A stretch of DNA of 16,876 nucleotides. Source: Opitutus sp. GAS368 (GTDB lineage Bacteria; Verrucomicrobiota; Verrucomicrobiia; Opitutales; Opitutaceae). The notes below the pieces were generated by a model. It was not told the DNA's origin. It ran no database searches and saw only the letters and a program-made list of their open reading frames with translations. A program made the translations under genes and the position numbers. Within the stretch, counting starts at the first letter, position 1; each line of letters opens with the position of its first letter. The stretch lies in contig CAMAXB010000032.1 in the NCBI GenBank assembly GCA_945862035.1, positions 1 to 16,876 of the forward strand, read 5' to 3'. Positions 15,764-16,876 of the stretch are shown in pieces.

Positions 15764-15783
15764 CCCTGCTACGCAGCAGAGGG
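15764..15783. terminator. Possible hairpin between convergent genes
   Basis: CCCTGCT (15764-15770), a loop of ACGC, then AGCAG-A-GGG (15775-15783) gives a short stem with one bulged A. It lies in the 92-bp gap between the exporter gene and the convergent Sel1-repeat gene, where a bidirectional terminator is expected. There is no T-tract on either side, so support is weak. Confidence 0.3.
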
Positions 15784-15806
15784 AGTGCACCCGGTCTGCA
15801 GCGATT

Positions 15807-16460
15807 TCAGCGCCGCGCCGGCTGGGCGGTTTCCCCGTCCGCCTTTGCCTTGCGATCCGCCAGCATCGCGATGAGTCGCTCCGCGCGCTTCTCCGCCGCC
15901 GTGATATCCCCGGGACGACGTGCCAGGTGGCCGCGCAGCTGCCTCTCCCCCTCGGGATCCACCGCAGCGTCGCGCGTCGCCACGATCAGCCAGGCGAGCC
16001 CTTCCACATAGTCTCGGCGCGTGCCCCGCCCACTCGCGAGCATCGCACCCACATTATACTGCGCGAGCGCGATGCCCACCTGCGCCGCCTTCATATAGTG
16101 CTGGAAGGCCACCTCCTGGTTTTCCGATCCACCCAAACCCTCGCTCACCAGCTTCCCCAGACGGAAGTCGGCCTCGGCCATGCCCTTCGCAGCGGCCCGC
16201 TCATACCAGATGCGGGCCTCAATATAGTCGGGCGGCTGCTCGCCCCCGTTTTCCTCGAGGATACCCATTTCCAAACAGGCCTCCGCATCACCCGCCTGGG
16301 CCATGCGCTTCATTTCCGCCACATCCTTCCAGCGGGCCCCGGCCCCCGTCGTGGAAATCAGCTTGGGGGCGGACTCCCGCGCCGCGGCCTGCAGGCCAGG
16401 AGACAGGGCCCCGACGCTCAGGACCAGAGCCAGGAGAGGGAAAAGGGAACGTGTGGTCAT
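15807..16460 (-). CDS. Secreted Sel1-repeat protein
   Basis: A 217-residue exported protein. Residues 1-26 form a Sec signal: MTTR, a hydrophobic stretch LFPLLALVLSVGAL, and cleavage probably near LQAAA. Three Sel1-like (TPR-related, about 36-residue) repeats follow at about 57-92, 93-130 and 131-166. Characteristic stretches are AEACLEMGILEENG, EARIWYERAAAKG, ADFRLGKLVSEG, AFQHYMKAAQVG, AQYNVGAMLASGRG and EGLAWLIVA. The C-terminal tail is charged and helical. Sel1 proteins usually act as adaptors for protein complexes, here in the periplasm. The start at 16460 was preferred over 16508 because the signal peptide begins there. It is convergent with the ABC exporter and divergent from the gene at the right edge. 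Confidence 0.85.
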   Translation of the reverse strand: MTTRSLFPLLALVLSVGALSPGLQAAARESAPKLISTTGAGARWKDVAEMKRMAQAGDAEACLEMGILEENGGEQPPDYIEARIWYERAAAKGMAEADFRLGKLVSEGLGGSENQEVAFQHYMKAAQVGIALAQYNVGAMLASGRGTRRDYVEGLAWLIVATRDAAVDPEGERQLRGHLARRPGDITAAEKRAERLIAMLADRKAKADGETAQPARR

Positions 16461-16678
16461 AGAGAGGAATGAAACTGTCCTCGCTTGAATTTCAATCCCG
16501 ATGACCATTCTGCGAAGGGTAAGTTCCCTTTCCCGCCGTGCCCTGCAGGTCGGGTCGCGGCAGGCTTCCGGCTCTCTTTCATGTCTCTCTTTTTTTGCCT
16601 CGCCCTCATCTTCAGCCTCGCCGCGGGCACCTTGTCCGCCGTCGAGGCACCCCGCACCTGGATGGGCCGCACCCTGCG
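16461..16678. other. Divergent spacer and possible 5' part of the right-edge gene
   Basis: It should hold promoters for the Sel1-repeat gene (leftward) and the right-edge gene (rightward). Two small palindromes are visible: TTGAATTTCAA (16485-16495) and AAGGG-TAAGTT-CCCTT (16515-16530). From 16581 a frame reads MSLFFCLALIFSLAAGTLSAVEAP, a good signal peptide, but its continuation past about 16660 has no protein character. Confidence 0.4.
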
Positions 16679-16876
16679 ATGGACTTCACCTCGAACGATC
16701 CCGGAGGCCACAGGCAACGGCTCGTGCCCACGCCCGGGGCGGGTTCGCTCTGGTTACGGATCCATGAGATCCGCACGAACAAGCCGATCTTCGGCGACCG
16801 CGACAGGAACATTCACTACGCGATCGAAGCCGTCTCCTACGAGCGGCGGGACGGCTACCGCTGCTTCGAACATGAG
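16679..16876 (+). CDS. Unrecognised protein, 5' part only (possible frameshift upstream)
   Basis: From ATG 16679 the frame stays open to the window edge (66 codons) with GC-rich third positions and a natural composition: MDFTSNDPGGHRQRL, then SLWLRIHEIRTNKPIFGD and NIHYAIEAVSYERRDGY. I do not recognise the family. The true start is uncertain. A signal-peptide-like reading begins at 16581 in a different frame, and joining it to this frame would need a small insertion or deletion between about 16650 and 16680. Either this is a cytosolic protein starting at 16679, or a secreted protein whose gene is frameshifted here. Confidence 0.45.
   Translation, partial: MDFTSNDPGGHRQRLVPTPGAGSLWLRIHEIRTNKPIFGDRDRNIHYAIEAVSYERRDGYRCFEHE

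Overview
The window is GC-rich and densely coded. Few genes have a convincing Shine-Dalgarno sequence. It carries a lipid A gene (lpxA), so the host is a Gram-negative (diderm) bacterium. A Tat-exported xylose-isomerase-like TIM barrel, a sterol-desaturase-type hydroxylase, Sel1/TPR proteins and period-7 intergenic repeats together suggest Verrucomicrobiota, probably Opitutales/Opitutaceae. That placement is inference from gene content and style; no rRNA or other marker gene is present.

Layout. (1) 1-2762, minus strand: aroB (3-dehydroquinate synthase), a 207-residue protein with a PD-(D/E)XK-like core, lpxA, and the first 15 codons of pdxA, whose start overlaps the lpxA stop. The two spacers in this run are built from heptanucleotide tandem repeats. 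(2) 2763-3116: a gene-free leader with an AT-rich interrupted palindrome, partly Fur-box-like, overlapping a possible promoter. (3) 3117-5585, plus strand: a PhnD/PhnC/PhnE-type ABC importer in the order binding protein, ATPase, permease, without phosphonate-degrading genes. (4) 5586-5846: a spacer with another heptad array. (5) 5847-6956: a repeat protein with four units of about 49 residues, convergent with an FMN-dependent alpha-hydroxy-acid oxidase (8046-6943, minus). The oxidase is divergent from an M3 oligoendopeptidase (8152-9975). (6) 10138-11913: an unrecognised 249-residue protein and a Tat-exported sugar phosphate isomerase/epimerase-like protein. (7) 12096-12968: a membrane fatty acid hydroxylase/sterol desaturase. 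(8) 12969-13799: hairpin-rich spacer, then the wreck of a hybrid sensor histidine kinase: its N-terminal membrane segment lies directly beside its C-terminal receiver domain in another frame, with the kinase core gone. (9) 13894-15714: an MsbA-like ABC exporter half-transporter. (10) 15807-16460, minus: a secreted Sel1-repeat protein. (11) 16581-16876: start of a rightward gene, with a signal-peptide-like reading in one frame and convincing coding sequence in another.

Most of this is chromosomal housekeeping (shikimate, lipid A and vitamin B6 pathways) plus transport and metabolism. No transposase, integrase, phage gene, CRISPR array, tRNA or rRNA was seen. The signals most worth following are the period-7 repeat family at three intergenic places, the orphan PhnDCE importer with an altered binding-pocket motif behind a Fur-like palindrome, and the collapsed hybrid kinase.
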